NCBI RefSeq assembly: GCF_029840635.1
Contig: NZ_JAOCCU010000023.1
Location: forward strand, 40,593-104,592
Direction: 5' to 3'
DNA: 64,000 nucleotides
DNA from: Mitsuaria sp. GD03876
GTDB taxonomy: Bacteria > Pseudomonadota > Gammaproteobacteria > Burkholderiales > Burkholderiaceae_C
Below, piece after piece: positions 9,935 through 18,498 of the stretch. How positions within the stretch are numbered: the first letter of the stretch is position 1; each line of letters starts with the position of its first letter. The translations under genes were made by a program, and so were the position numbers. The notes below the pieces were generated by a model that did not search any database, had not been told where the DNA came from, and saw nothing but the letters and a program-made list of their open reading frames with translations.

Positions 9935-9947
9935 GTAGCAAAAGTAC
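9935..9947. promoter_or_regulatory. Operator-like motif, copy 1 (amylase side)
   Basis: GTAGCAAAAGTAC is an imperfect inverted repeat (GTA/TAC outer arms). It matches the reverse complement of the motif at 10032-10044 in 12 of 13 positions. Both copies lie in the otherwise GC-rich gap between the divergent alpha-amylase and pullulanase genes. This is what a dimeric regulator of LacI type would be expected to bind, but no regulator gene is adjacent. Confidence 0.5.
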
Positions 9948-10031
9948 AAAAGCGGCCAGAGTCTCCGAAAGCCGCCGCGCCGCAGCATAGAAGGAATGAC
10001 CTATGAAGGGAAGTCCTGATCGTTCGGCGAT

Positions 10032-10044
10032 GTAGTTTTGCTAC
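10032..10044. promoter_or_regulatory. Operator-like motif, copy 2 (pullulanase side)
   Basis: GTAGTTTTGCTAC has perfect inverted GTAG/CTAC arms around five central bases. Its reverse complement GTAGCAAAACTAC nearly equals the copy at 9935-9947. It sits 73 bases upstream of the pullulanase ATG, a normal position for promoter control. The A/T-rich core stands out in this genome. Confidence 0.5.
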
Positions 10045-10117
10045 TATCCAAAACCAATCAGCGGTGACGACCCCGGTCGGCGCCGAACTCGAAAAACAAC
10101 ACTTCGTTGGAGACCCG

Positions 10118-12967
10118 ATGGGCCCGCGTTCGACCTCGTCCCGACCCTGGCCGTTGATGGCCGCGCTGATCCTTGGCGGACTGGTCGCGCAGCCGGCGGC
10201 GGCCGGCCCGGCGGGGGCCTCAAGCCTCTCAAGCGCCTCGAGCCCCTCGAGCTCCTCAGGCCCCTCAGGCTCCTCAGGCTCCTCGGGCGACGCGGACGCG
10301 TCGCTCGCCGCCTGCGTGGCCGAGCTGGCGACGATGCTGGCGGCGCAGTCGGCCACGCTCACCGTGACGCAGCCGTCGCCCCAGCCGGTGTGGCTCGACG
10401 CCCGCCGGCTGCGCTGGCCGGGCGTCACGCTGGCGGCGGGGGAGGTCGTGCGCCTGCATCACGCCGCGACGGGCGCGCTGAGCCTCTCGCAGGGGCGGCT
10501 CGCCGGCGCGGACCGCAGCGTGACGCTGGTGCCGTCGACCCAGCCGCTGACCGGCGAGCTCGCCGCGAAGACCGCCTACCTGGGCGCAGGCGCGGAACTC
10601 GCGCTGCCGGACGCCGGCGCGCCGGGGGAGGTGGCCGCGCTGCATCGGGGGCAAACGCTGCTCACCGTCGAGGATGCGCAAGGGCGGGTGCTGCGCTGGA
10701 GCGCGGCGCAGGCGGCGCTGGCGCTCGACGAGCTGTACGCCGCTGCCGAGAACGAGCCGGCACTCGGCGTGGCGCTGACGCCCAAGGGCGCCGCCTTCAA
10801 GCTGTGGGCGCCGACGGCCGACCGCGTCGAGCTGTGCGCCTACGACGGCCCCGACAGCGCCGCCCGCGCGCGCTTGCCGCTGACCCGCGACGACGCGACC
10901 GGCATCTGGGCGGCGCAGGCGACCGGCGTGCCGGCCGGTGCGTACTACCGCTACCTGGTCGAGGTCTTCGTCCCCGGCCTGGGCCGCGTCCGCAACCTGG
11001 TGACCGACCCGTACTCGGTGAGCCTGTCGGCGGACTCCGCGCGCAGCTACGTCGCCGATCTCGGCGAGTCGCGCCTGAAGCCGCCCGGCTGGGACGCGAG
11101 CCGCATCCCGGATCGGGTGAAGACGCCGACCGACATGGTCATCTACGAGCTGCACGTGCGCGACTTCTCGCGCGACGACCGCAGCGTGCCGGCCGCGATG
11201 CGGGGCAAGTACCTGGCCTTCACGCAATCGCAGTCGCAAGGCATGCGCCATCTGCGCGCGCTGGGGGCCGCGGGCCTGACGGACGTGCACCTGCTGCCGG
11301 TGTTCGACTTCTCCTCGGTGTCCGAGCGGACCTGCGCCAGCCCGGGCTCGGTGCAGGCGATCGGCGAGCGCAGCTGCTTCAACTGGGGCTACGACCCCTT
11401 CCACTACACGGCGCCGGAAGGCAGCTACGCCAGCGACGCCAACGACGGCGCGGTGCGCGTGCGGGAGCTGCGCGCGATGGTGATGGGCCTGCATGCCGCC
11501 GGCCTGCGCGTGGGCATGGACGTGGTCTACAACCACACCAGCGCGTCCGGCCAGGCCCCGCATTCGGTGCTGGACCGCATCGTGCCGGGTTACTACCAGC
11601 GGCTGGACGCGGCCGGCAAGGTCGAGCAGTCCACCTGCTGCGACAACACCGCCACCGAGCACCGGATGATGGGCAAGCTGCTCGTCGACTCGGTGCTCAC
11701 CTGGGCGCGGGCGTACAAGATCGCCTCCTTCCGCTTCGACCTGATGGGCCACCAGCCGCGCGCGGTGATGGAGCAGCTGCAGGCGCGGCTCAAGCGCGAG
11801 CTGGGCCGCGAGGTGCAGTTGATCGGCGAGGGCTGGAACTTCGGCGAGGTCGCCAACAGCCGGCGCTTCGTGCAGGCGTCCCAGCTGTCGCTCAACGGCA
11901 CAGGCATCGGCACCTTCAGCGACCGCGGCCGCGACGCGGTGCGCGGGGGCTCGGCCGGGGATTCGATCGCCGACACCATCGACAACAAGGGCTTCGTGGT
12001 CCCGCTGGCGGCGGAGCAGGCCGGCCAGGGCGGCGCCCCGGGCGGTGCGGCGCGCCGCGAGGAGCTGCTGCGCCAGGGCGACCTGCTCAAGCTGGCGATG
12101 GCGGGCACGCTGCGCGGGTATGCGTTCCAGACCGCCGACGGCCGTCGCGTCACCGGCGAGCAGCTGCCGTACGGCGACCAGCCCGGCGGCTACGCGTCGG
12201 TGCCGGCCGAGGTCGTCAACTACGTCGAGAACCACGACAACATGACGCTGTTCGACGCGCTGATGGCCAAGCTGCCGCGCGACACCAGCGACACGGACCG
12301 CGCCCGCACGCAGGCGGTGGCGCTGGGCATCAATGCGCTGAGCCAGGGCATCGCCTACTTCCATGCCGGGGGCGAACTGCTGCGGTCCAAGTCGATGGAC
12401 CGGAACAGCTACGACTCGGGCGACCGGTTCAACCGGCTGGACTGGAGCCTGCAGGACAACGGCTTCGGCGAAGGGATGCCGTGGTCGGCCTATCAAGGGG
12501 TGACGCACCTGGGCCCGTCGTCGGCGTATCACGGGCTGATGGACCCGTCGCGCAAGCCCTGGCCGAGCGTGATCGCCTGGACGAGCCGGGTGTTCCTCGA
12601 CCAGCTGCGCCTGCGCGCCAGCACGCCGTTGTTCCGGATGGCGGATCCGGCGGAGATCCAGCGCCGGCTGGTGTTCCACAACACCGGGCCGGGGCAGGTG
12701 CCTGGGGTGATCGTCGGGCGGATCGATGGCCAGGGAAGGGCGGACGCGGTGTTCGACCGCGTGCTGTTCGTCGTCAACGCCGGGGCGGCGCCGGTCGCGC
12801 TGAGCCTGCCCGCCGAGGCCGGCTTCGCCTGGCGGCTGCATCCGGTGCAGCGCGCGGCCGGCGCCGCGGACCGCGTCGTGCGCGAGCAGGCGAGGGCGGA
12901 CGGCGCGCGAGGCGACTTCCGGGTGCCGGCGCGCAGCGTGGTCGTGTTCGTCGTCGAGCGGCGCTGA
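10118..12967 (+). CDS. pulA: Exported pullulanase (GH13_13, alpha-1,6-glucosidase)
   Basis: A pullulanase-type debranching enzyme that hydrolyses alpha-1,6 branches of pullulan, amylopectin or limit dextrins. A signal peptide (about 1-29) is followed by a Ser-rich linker (about 31-53), an N-terminal beta domain, a CBM48-like domain ([20 protein letters not shown]) and the barrel starting with [15 protein letters not shown] is the pullulanase hallmark. [14 protein letters not shown] (nucleophile Asp541), IGEGWNFG (Glu571) and ENHDNMT (Asp707) are the catalytic regions. A C-terminal DUF3372-like domain ends the 949-residue protein. A GTG at 10064 is in frame, but ATG 10118 has GGAG five bases upstream and begins the signal peptide. 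Divergent from the two amylase genes and probably co-regulated with them. No lipobox is seen. Confidence 0.92.
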   Translation: MGPRSTSSRPWPLMAALILGGLVAQPAAAGPAGASSLSSASSPSSSSGPSGSSGSSGDADASLAACVAELATMLAAQSATLTVTQPSPQPVWLDARRLRWPGVTLAAGEVVRLHHAATGALSLSQGRLAGADRSVTLVPSTQPLTGELAAKTAYLGAGAELALPDAGAPGEVAALHRGQTLLTVEDAQGRVLRWSAAQAALALDELYAAAENEPALGVALTPKGAAFKLWAPTADRVELCAYDGPDSAARARLPLTRDDATGIWAAQATGVPAGAYYRYLVEVFVPGLGRVRNLVTDPYSVSLSADSARSYVADLGESRLKPPGWDASRIPDRVKTPTDMVIYELHVRDFSRDDRSVPAAMRGKYLAFTQSQSQGMRHLRALGAAGLTDVHLLPVFDFSSVSERTCASPGSVQAIGERSCFNWGYDPFHYTAPEGSYASDANDGAVRVRELRAMVMGLHAAGLRVGMDVVYNHTSASGQAPHSVLDRIVPGYYQRLDAAGKVEQSTCCDNTATEHRMMGKLLVDSVLTWARAYKIASFRFDLMGHQPRAVMEQLQARLKRELGREVQLIGEGWNFGEVANSRRFVQASQLSLNGTGIGTFSDRGRDAVRGGSAGDSIADTIDNKGFVVPLAAEQAGQGGAPGGAARREELLRQGDLLKLAMAGTLRGYAFQTADGRRVTGEQLPYGDQPGGYASVPAEVVNYVENHDNMTLFDALMAKLPRDTSDTDRARTQAVALGINALSQGIAYFHAGGELLRSKSMDRNSYDSGDRFNRLDWSLQDNGFGEGMPWSAYQGVTHLGPSSAYHGLMDPSRKPWPSVIAWTSRVFLDQLRLRASTPLFRMADPAEIQRRLVFHNTGPGQVPGVIVGRIDGQGRADAVFDRVLFVVNAGAAPVALSLPAEAGFAWRLHPVQRAAGAADRVVREQARADGARGDFRVPARSVVVFVVERR

Positions 12968-13101
12968 GGGTCGTCGCAGGCGCTCGCCACCCCGATTCGC
13001 GCCTCGTAAGACCCCTTCCGTCGCGCCGCCGTGCGCGGGCCGCCCGGCGGGACTAGCATCCCATTCCAGCGGCCCTGTCAGAGGCCGCGTTGGAGACGGT
13101 C
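12968..13101. other. Intergenic region
   Basis: A 134-base gap between two plus-strand genes. It holds GGAG at 13092-13095 as the ribosome binding site of the lipoprotein gene. No strong hairpin with a T tract follows the pullulanase gene. Confidence 0.35.
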
Positions 13102-14367
13102 ATGGGAACGACGACCCCCGCGTTCGACGCGGCGCCCGCCCGGCGGGCTTCCATCCATTCGGCCTGGCTGGGTGCCGCGCTGGCGGTCCTGGCCGCGCTC
13201 GCCGCCTCGGGCTGCGCCCCGATGCCCGAGGTGCCGCCCCGCATGGACACCGCGCCGCTGATCCACGACGAGCTCTTCCCGCCCAGCCCCGACGTCATCG
13301 ACCCCGACAAGGTGATCTCGTTGACGCCGCAGATGCGCGAGTTCCTGCACCGCAAGATCCCCAACGCCACCTCGCGCACCACGCTGCTGCTGGACTCGCG
13401 CGACATGCGCCACACGCTGCTGGACGCGCTCTACACCCGCGGCGAGCTGCAGCTGCAGTACGACGCCGAGACCACCCGCACCGCCGCCGAGGCCTTCGAC
13501 GCCAAGGCCGGCAACTGCCTGTCGCTGGCGATGATGACCGCTGCCTTCGCGCGCGAGATGGACATGCCCTTCGTCTTCCGCCAGATCTACGACGAGGAGC
13601 AGTGGAGCCGCGTCGGCGACCTGCAGGTGGTCTCCAATCACGTCAACATCGCGCTGGGCCGGCGCAAGAACCAGTTCCTGGTGCTGGGCACCGAGGACCC
13701 GTCGCTGGTCGTGGACTTCCTGCCCGGCGCGCAGATCTCGCGCCAGCGCGCGATGCCGCTGGACGAGCGCATGGTCGTGGCGATGTACATGAACAACCGC
13801 GCCGCCGAGGTGATGGCGCAGGGCCAGCTGGCGCGCGCCTACTGGTGGGCCCGCGCCGCCTGGCTGCACGAGCCGCGGCTGCTGACGGCGCTCAACACGC
13901 TGGGCGTGATCTACCGCCGCCACGGCGACACCGCGCTGGCCGAGCGCGCCTTCCGCGGCGTGCTCGCGCGCGAGCCGGCCAACGTGCAGGCGATGGCCAA
14001 CCTGGCGCAGGCGTTGCGCTTCCAGGGCCGCGTCGAGGAAGCGCAGCGCTTCGAGACCCGGCTGGCGGAACTCCAGCCCTATCCGCCGTTCAAGTTCTTC
14101 GACCTCGGCGTCGCCGCGATGAAGGCCGGCGAGTACGCCAAGGCTCGCGACCTGTTCGCCAAGGAGATCGACCGCTCCGCCTACTACCACGAGTTCCACT
14201 TCTGGATGGCGCTGGCCAACGTCGGCCTCGGGCGCTGGGACGTCGTGCGCGACGAGCTCAACAAGGCCGAGGAGTACAGCGTCACCACCGGCCAGCGCCA
14301 GCTCTACGCGGCCAAGCTCGACAGCCTGAAGGCGAAGATGGAGAAGACCTCGGTGAAGGTCCGCTGA
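13102..14367 (+). CDS. TPR lipoprotein with transglutaminase-like domain
   Basis: A 421-residue envelope protein. The N-terminus has a hydrophobic segment (about 21-37) ending in a lipobox-like A-S-G-C at Cys38, so it is probably lipidated. Residues about 95-200 look like a transglutaminase-like fold: AGNCLSL gives a candidate Cys139, VSNHVNIA a His180 and LVVDFLPG an Asp. Residues about 205-410 form three or more TPR-like helical repeats (RAYWWARAAW, ALAERAFRGVL, KARDLFAKEI). GGAG six bases before ATG 13102 decides the start over an in-frame TTG at 13090. Whether the transglutaminase part is catalytic is unclear; the TPRs suggest a scaffold. The stop codon lies inside the first unit of an 11-bp tandem repeat. 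Confidence 0.75.
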   Translation: MGTTTPAFDAAPARRASIHSAWLGAALAVLAALAASGCAPMPEVPPRMDTAPLIHDELFPPSPDVIDPDKVISLTPQMREFLHRKIPNATSRTTLLLDSRDMRHTLLDALYTRGELQLQYDAETTRTAAEAFDAKAGNCLSLAMMTAAFAREMDMPFVFRQIYDEEQWSRVGDLQVVSNHVNIALGRRKNQFLVLGTEDPSLVVDFLPGAQISRQRAMPLDERMVVAMYMNNRAAEVMAQGQLARAYWWARAAWLHEPRLLTALNTLGVIYRRHGDTALAERAFRGVLAREPANVQAMANLAQALRFQGRVEEAQRFETRLAELQPYPPFKFFDLGVAAMKAGEYAKARDLFAKEIDRSAYYHEFHFWMALANVGLGRWDVVRDELNKAEEYSVTTGQRQLYAAKLDSLKAKMEKTSVKVR

Positions 14368-14434
14368 AGGTCCGTTGATGGCCTGCTGATGGCCTGCTGA
14401 TGGCCCGCTGATGGTCCGCTGACGGTCCGACGAG
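14358..14434. repeat. 11-bp tandem repeat, seven copies
   Basis: Seven direct, slightly diverged copies of an 11-base unit close to GGTCCGCTGAT begin inside the last codons of the TPR lipoprotein gene and fill most of the gap to the convergent YkgJ-like gene. Because 11 is not a multiple of three and most units carry TGA, the array places stop codons in all three plus-strand frames. It looks like replication slippage rather than a regulatory site. Confidence 0.85.
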
Positions 14435-14446
14435 GCGGCCGGGCCG

Positions 14447-14809
14447 TCAGCGCGCGGGGAAGGCGATCGGCGCCTCGAGCGGCGGCAGGCCGTGGCGCGC
14501 GCGGGCCCGCGTGCAGGCCTCGTCGCCCAGCCCCAGCGGCGCGCGCATGCCGAATTCACGGCACGGCGACGGCCGCCACTCGTAGATGCCACAGCCGGCA
14601 CGTTCGCCGACCCGGCCTTGCAGCGCCGCGCAACGCGGCTTCGCATGGTCGGTGCCGCGCATCCGGCAGGTCGAGCCGGTGACCTCGACCGCCAGTCCGT
14701 CCGGCACGCTGCCGCCCTCGCTCAGCAGTTCATGGCGCGAGAAGTCGACGCGGAAGCTCGCGCAGCAGGCACCGCAACGGGTGCAGGGGTTGTCGGCGAA
14801 GGCGGACAT
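14447..14809 (-). CDS. YkgJ-family cysteine cluster protein
   Basis: A small 120-residue protein of the YkgJ/UPF0153 zinc- or iron-sulfur-binding group. The N-terminal CTRCGACC (Cys9, 12, 15, 16) and later Cys in STCRMRG, PRCAAL, AGCGIYEWRPSPCREFG are the family's conserved ligands. The motif G-I-Y-x-x-R-P-x-x-C-R-x-F is typical. Cytoplasmic; the function in the family is unproven. It lies downstream of the kinase gene on the same strand, about 90 bases away, and converges on the TPR lipoprotein. Confidence 0.85.
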   Translation of the reverse strand: MSAFADNPCTRCGACCASFRVDFSRHELLSEGGSVPDGLAVEVTGSTCRMRGTDHAKPRCAALQGRVGERAGCGIYEWRPSPCREFGMRAPLGLGDEACTRARARHGLPPLEAPIAFPAR

Positions 14810-14899
14810 GGCGGGCAGGCGGGGCAGGGAACGAAGGAGGGCGGAAAGGGCAGGAAGACGCTGGAAGACGCGAGCGGCGGGCGGATTCGCGCCGCGGGC

Positions 14900-16414
14900 T
14901 CAGCTCGACGCGGACGGGCTGATCAGCGTGTCGTCCTCGGGCGGCGCGTCGGGCAGCACCGGCTCGCGCACGACGGTGACGGTGCAGGCGCATTGCGACA
15001 CCACCTGCGCCGACACGCTGCCCAGGTAGCGCCGCATCATCGAGCTGGCGCGCGCGCCCATCACGACATGGTCGACGCCGGTCTTGGCGGCGAACTCGAT
15101 CAACGCGTCGGCGGCGTCCGGCGCCTCCAGCACGTGGAAGGTCAGCCGGCCGTCCTCCAGCGCCAGTTCGCGCGTCATCGGATGCGCCCAGTTCTTCAGC
15201 GCGATGAGCTGCTGCACATGGTGGCTGCGGCCCTGCGCGTCGGTCAGCTCGTCCATGCCGATGCGGTTGGTGCGCATCACGCCGACGCAGGCCAGCCGCG
15301 CGCCGGGTTCGGTCTGCATCAGGCGGCGCACCACCTCGCGCAGTGCCTCGAGCAGCGCCGGCGTCGCGCCCTGGACGTCGACGGCGGCCATGATCACCGG
15401 GCTGCGCGCGACCTGCGCGCCGACGGAGGCGGGCGCGCGTGGTTCCTCGCCCATCGCCAGGAACCAGCGCTTGAAGCGCCGCACCATGCCGCTGCGCTGC
15501 AGCTTGTGCGCGCGCGCCGTCAGCGGCACGGCGTCTGGCCGCTGCAGGTCCAGCGCCAGCTGCGCGGCGCTCTGGTAGCGGCGTTCGGCGCGGACCTCCA
15601 GGCAGTGCAGCACGATCTCCTGGAACCAGGGCGGCAGCTCGGGCCGGATCGCGCGCGGCGGGATCGGGTCGACGTACAGGCGCCGGCGCAGCTGCCGCAC
15701 CGAGGTCGGCTGGCCGAACGGGCGCTCGCCCGTCGACAGGTGATAGAGCATCACGCCCAGCGCGAACAGGTCGCTGCGCGGGTCGTTGCGCACGAACTGG
15801 ACCTGCTCGGGCGACATGTACGGCCCGGTGCCCATCGGCAGCGAGAACTCCTCCTCGAGCAGGTCGGGCAGGAAGTCGTGGCGCGACAGGCCGAAGTCCA
15901 CCAGCACCACCGAGCCGTCCTTGCGCAGCAGGATGTTGCTGGGCTTGATGTCCAGGTGCACCAGGTGCTGGCGATGCAGGTCGGTCAGCGCGTGCGCGAC
16001 CTGGATGCCGATCTCCACGACCTCCACCAGCGGCAGCGGTGCCTGGTCCAGGCGCGGGCGCAGGCTTTCGCCCTCGATGCGCTCCATGACGATGTAGGCC
16101 TGGCGGCGCCAGTCGCCGCGCGCGACGAAGCGCGGCACGTGCGCGCCCTTGAGCGCGGGCATCAGCATCTGCTCGACCTCGAAGCCGACGATCGTGGCCG
16201 GGTCCTCGCCGCCCTTGATGCGGGGGACCTTCATGATCAGCGGGAAGTCCTCGCCGGGCAGCGGCACCTCGCGCCGCACCTGCCACAGGTTGGCCATGCC
16301 GCCCTGGTGCAGCCGCGCCTCCAGGACGAAGCCGTCCAGCACCTGGCCGGGTTGCAGCGGCGTGGTGACGGGCGAGGCGGGCGGGGCGGCGTGCGGCGGG
16401 GCGGCGTCGTTCAT
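14900..16414 (-). CDS. Ser/Thr protein kinase fused to a universal-stress (UspA) domain
   Basis: A 504-residue Hanks-type kinase. Gly-rich loop HQGGMANLW (37-44), invariant Lys62 (LIMKVPR), catalytic loop HLDIKPSN (Asp155, Asn160), DFG at 173-175, P+1 region GPYMSPEQ and SDLFALGVMLYHL are all present, so it should be active. HLD instead of HRD makes it a non-RD kinase. Residues about 337-484 form a Usp-like domain with the nucleotide-binding tail GARASSMMRRYLGS. No transmembrane segment is seen. The ATG at 16414 lies four bases after the stop of the metallophosphoesterase gene, so translation is probably coupled. Kinase and phosphatase together suggest a reversible Ser/Thr phosphorylation module; substrates unknown. 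Confidence 0.88.
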   Translation of the reverse strand: MNDAAPPHAAPPASPVTTPLQPGQVLDGFVLEARLHQGGMANLWQVRREVPLPGEDFPLIMKVPRIKGGEDPATIVGFEVEQMLMPALKGAHVPRFVARGDWRRQAYIVMERIEGESLRPRLDQAPLPLVEVVEIGIQVAHALTDLHRQHLVHLDIKPSNILLRKDGSVVLVDFGLSRHDFLPDLLEEEFSLPMGTGPYMSPEQVQFVRNDPRSDLFALGVMLYHLSTGERPFGQPTSVRQLRRRLYVDPIPPRAIRPELPPWFQEIVLHCLEVRAERRYQSAAQLALDLQRPDAVPLTARAHKLQRSGMVRRFKRWFLAMGEEPRAPASVGAQVARSPVIMAAVDVQGATPALLEALREVVRRLMQTEPGARLACVGVMRTNRIGMDELTDAQGRSHHVQQLIALKNWAHPMTRELALEDGRLTFHVLEAPDAADALIEFAAKTGVDHVVMGARASSMMRRYLGSVSAQVVSQCACTVTVVREPVLPDAPPEDDTLISPSASS

Positions 16415-16418
16415 CGAT

Positions 16419-17177
16419 TCAGCGGCCGGCGCCCAGGCGCTGCGCGAGCCGGTCGGCCAGCCCGGCGGGCAGGCCCGGCGCGGCGCGCAGGGCGGCGGCG
16501 GCGGCCTCGACATCGTAGGGGACGCGCTGGAAGGTGAGTTCCTCGCTGTCGTGGTCGAACAGCGCGTAGGCCGCGGCCGGGTTGCCGTCGCGCGGCTGGC
16601 CGCAGGCGCCGGGGATGACCAGCCACTGCCGGTTGGGCAGCAGCGGGATCGGCACGCCGGGCTGCGGCTTGAAGTCGCCCGCCTTGCCGGTGCCCGACAG
16701 GTGGTAGAGCATCGGCTCGTGCATGTGGCCGCAGAAGGTGTAGCGGCATTCGGTGGCATGCAGGCTGCGCATCGCCTCCAGCCGGCCCTGGACGTAGGCG
16801 AAGCCGGTCGGGTCGAAGGCGTTGGCGTGCACGTACAGGCAGTCGTCCTCTTCCTCGGACATCGGCAGCGAGGCCAGGAAGGCCAGTTGCGCGTCGCTGA
16901 GCCGCGCGCGCGTCCAGGCGATGGCGGCGCGGGCGTCCTCGTTCATCGTCGGGCGCGGGCCCTGCGTCACGCCCAGGTCGTGGTTGCCGGCCACCACGAT
17001 GGCGCCGTCCTCGCGCAGCGCGCGGACCTGGTCGACGACCCAGCCCGGATCGCTGCCGTAGCCGACGTAGTCCCCGAGCAGCGCGAAGTGTCCGGCGCCC
17101 TGCCGCCGGGCGTGGTCGATGACGGCCTCGAACGCCTGGCGGTTGGCGTGCAGGTCGGAGATCAGAGCGGTTTTCAT
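16419..17177 (-). CDS. Metallophosphoesterase (calcineurin-like)
   Basis: A 252-residue cytoplasmic phosphoesterase. The five metal/catalytic blocks are in order: SDLHAN (Asp8, His10), GDYVGYG (Asp36), GNHD (Asn65, His66), VHAN (His117) and CGHMHEP (His151, His153). It resembles the YfcE/prokaryotic protein-phosphatase-like group. The start at MKTALISDLHAN is chosen because the first beta-strand begins there; the frame is open upstream but without matching family sequence, and the ribosome binding site is weak. It is directly upstream of and coupled to the Ser/Thr kinase gene, so it may be the cognate phosphatase; that pairing is inferred. Confidence 0.85.
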   Translation of the reverse strand: MKTALISDLHANRQAFEAVIDHARRQGAGHFALLGDYVGYGSDPGWVVDQVRALREDGAIVVAGNHDLGVTQGPRPTMNEDARAAIAWTRARLSDAQLAFLASLPMSEEEDDCLYVHANAFDPTGFAYVQGRLEAMRSLHATECRYTFCGHMHEPMLYHLSGTGKAGDFKPQPGVPIPLLPNRQWLVIPGACGQPRDGNPAAAYALFDHDSEELTFQRVPYDVEAAAAALRAAPGLPAGLADRLAQRLGAGR

Positions 17178-17511
17178 GAGAACGGCAAGGATGCCATGCG
17201 CGGCTGACGTCTGGCTTGGCGTGCGCGCGACGGCCATGACGCCGGTGCGCACATCGGGTGGCACGGAGGGCGCCGCGCACACGGGCAGCGTTCGTGGGGC
17301 GGCGCTCATTGGAGCGCATTCCGGCGCGGCGGGCTTCCCCGAGGCGAGGGTCTCCCCCTCCGGATGGGCGATGGACAGCGGCGGACGCGGGTTTCACGCG
17401 TTGCCGCCGCGCGCGGCTTTGCTACGCTGGCCCAGGACTCGGCGCGCGGGCGGCGAGGCGGGCGCCCCGGCGCCTGCCGGTCGCCGGCGCGGCGTCACGG
17501 GGGACAACAAG

Positions 17512-18426
17512 ATGGCGACGTTGGAATTCGGGCGGCCGGCCCGGGGCGTGCGGGACGGCACGCCGGCGATCGATCGTTGGGCGCGCGCCTGCGGGCGGGC
17601 CGGCCGGCGGCTGGCCGCGGCCGTGGTGGCGCTGGGCGCGCTGGGTGCGCTGGCATCGGCGCCTGCCTGGGCCGACTGCACACGGCCGATCCGGGTGCCG
17701 GTGGCGCCGGTGGGGATGAGCGTCGCGGTCACCGGCGGCGAGGTCGGCGGCGTCTTCCCGGAGGTGCTGCGCAAGGTCGGGGCCGAGACCGGCTGCCAAT
17801 TCGATTTCATCGTCGTGCCGCGGGCGCGGGTCGAGGCGATGTTCGCCAGCGGCGGCGGCGACCTGCTGCTGCCGGCCACGCGCACTTCGCCGCGCGACGC
17901 GCATGGCGACTTCGTGCCGATGATGAAGGCGCGGGCGATGCTGATCTCGCTGGCCTCGGACCGCGCGCCGGTCGAGAGCCTGGCCGACCTGGCCGAACGC
18001 CGCGAGCTGCGCGTGGTGGTGGTGCGCGGCTTCGACTACGGCGAGGCCTACCAGCAACTGCTCAGGACGCTGAAGGCGCAGCGGCGGCTGGTGGTCGAGG
18101 CCGACCCGGCGGCGGTGGTGCGGTCGCTGGAGCGCAGCCTGGCGGACGTGACGGTGATGGCGCCGTCGATCCTGGCCGGGACGCTGGTGCAGGACGCGCG
18201 GACGCGTCCGTTGCTGGACCGGCTGCGGCTGGAGTCGATCGCGGAGCTGGGCTGGGGCGACAGCGGCATCTACCTGTCGCGCCACCTGTCGGCCAAGGAC
18301 CGCGAGCTGATCGGCGACGCGCTCGAGCGCAACGCGCGCTCCGGCGCGATGTGGCGCGCGGTGCAGAAGCACTATCCGGCCGGGTCCTATGAAGAGGGGC
18401 TGAAGCCGCTGCCGGCGGCGAAGTAG
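17512..18426 (+). CDS. Periplasmic solute-binding-like protein (SBP_bac_3 type)
   Basis: A 304-residue exported protein with the two-lobe solute-binding layout. The N-terminus has a basic region, then a hydrophobic core (about 34-54) ending APAWA. GGVFPEVLRKVGAETGCQFDF, FASGGGDLLLP and ERRELRVVVVRG follow the bacterial extracellular solute-binding family 3 pattern. Burkholderiales have many such orphan proteins; no ABC permease lies next to it, so it may be a sensor or orphan binding protein. GGGGGA upstream of ATG 17512 is a modest ribosome binding site. It converges with argF, separated by the argF terminator. Confidence 0.7.
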   Translation: MATLEFGRPARGVRDGTPAIDRWARACGRAGRRLAAAVVALGALGALASAPAWADCTRPIRVPVAPVGMSVAVTGGEVGGVFPEVLRKVGAETGCQFDFIVVPRARVEAMFASGGGDLLLPATRTSPRDAHGDFVPMMKARAMLISLASDRAPVESLADLAERRELRVVVVRGFDYGEAYQQLLRTLKAQRRLVVEADPAAVVRSLERSLADVTVMAPSILAGTLVQDARTRPLLDRLRLESIAELGWGDSGIYLSRHLSAKDRELIGDALERNARSGAMWRAVQKHYPAGSYEEGLKPLPAAK

Positions 18427-18440
18427 GCTGGCGCGGGCAT

Positions 18441-18465
18441 GAAAAAGGCCCGCGCATGGCGGGCC
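18441..18465 (-). terminator. Rho-independent terminator of argF
   Basis: On the minus strand the hairpin GGCCCGC-catgc-GCGGGCC is followed by TTTTTC, starting 34 bases after the argF stop. A second, alternative pairing (GCGCGGGC at 18431 with GCCCGCGC at 18448) overlaps it. Confidence 0.8.
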
Positions 18466-18498
18466 CTGTGTCGCGCGGCGCCTGACGGCGCCATGGCC

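Noticed and set aside
6119..10006. A plus-strand open frame of 1295 codons
   Set aside because: It is antisense to two intact GH13 genes with catalytic motifs. High GC leaves the opposite frame open; its Arg/Ala/His/Val-rich composition has no domain.
9935..10044. MalT boxes in the amylase-pullulanase gap
   Set aside because: No GGGGATGAGG-like words are seen; the motif found is symmetrical and A/T-cored instead.
14358..14434. Direct repeats as a CRISPR array
   Set aside because: Units are 11 bases and contiguous, without spacers, and no cas gene is present.
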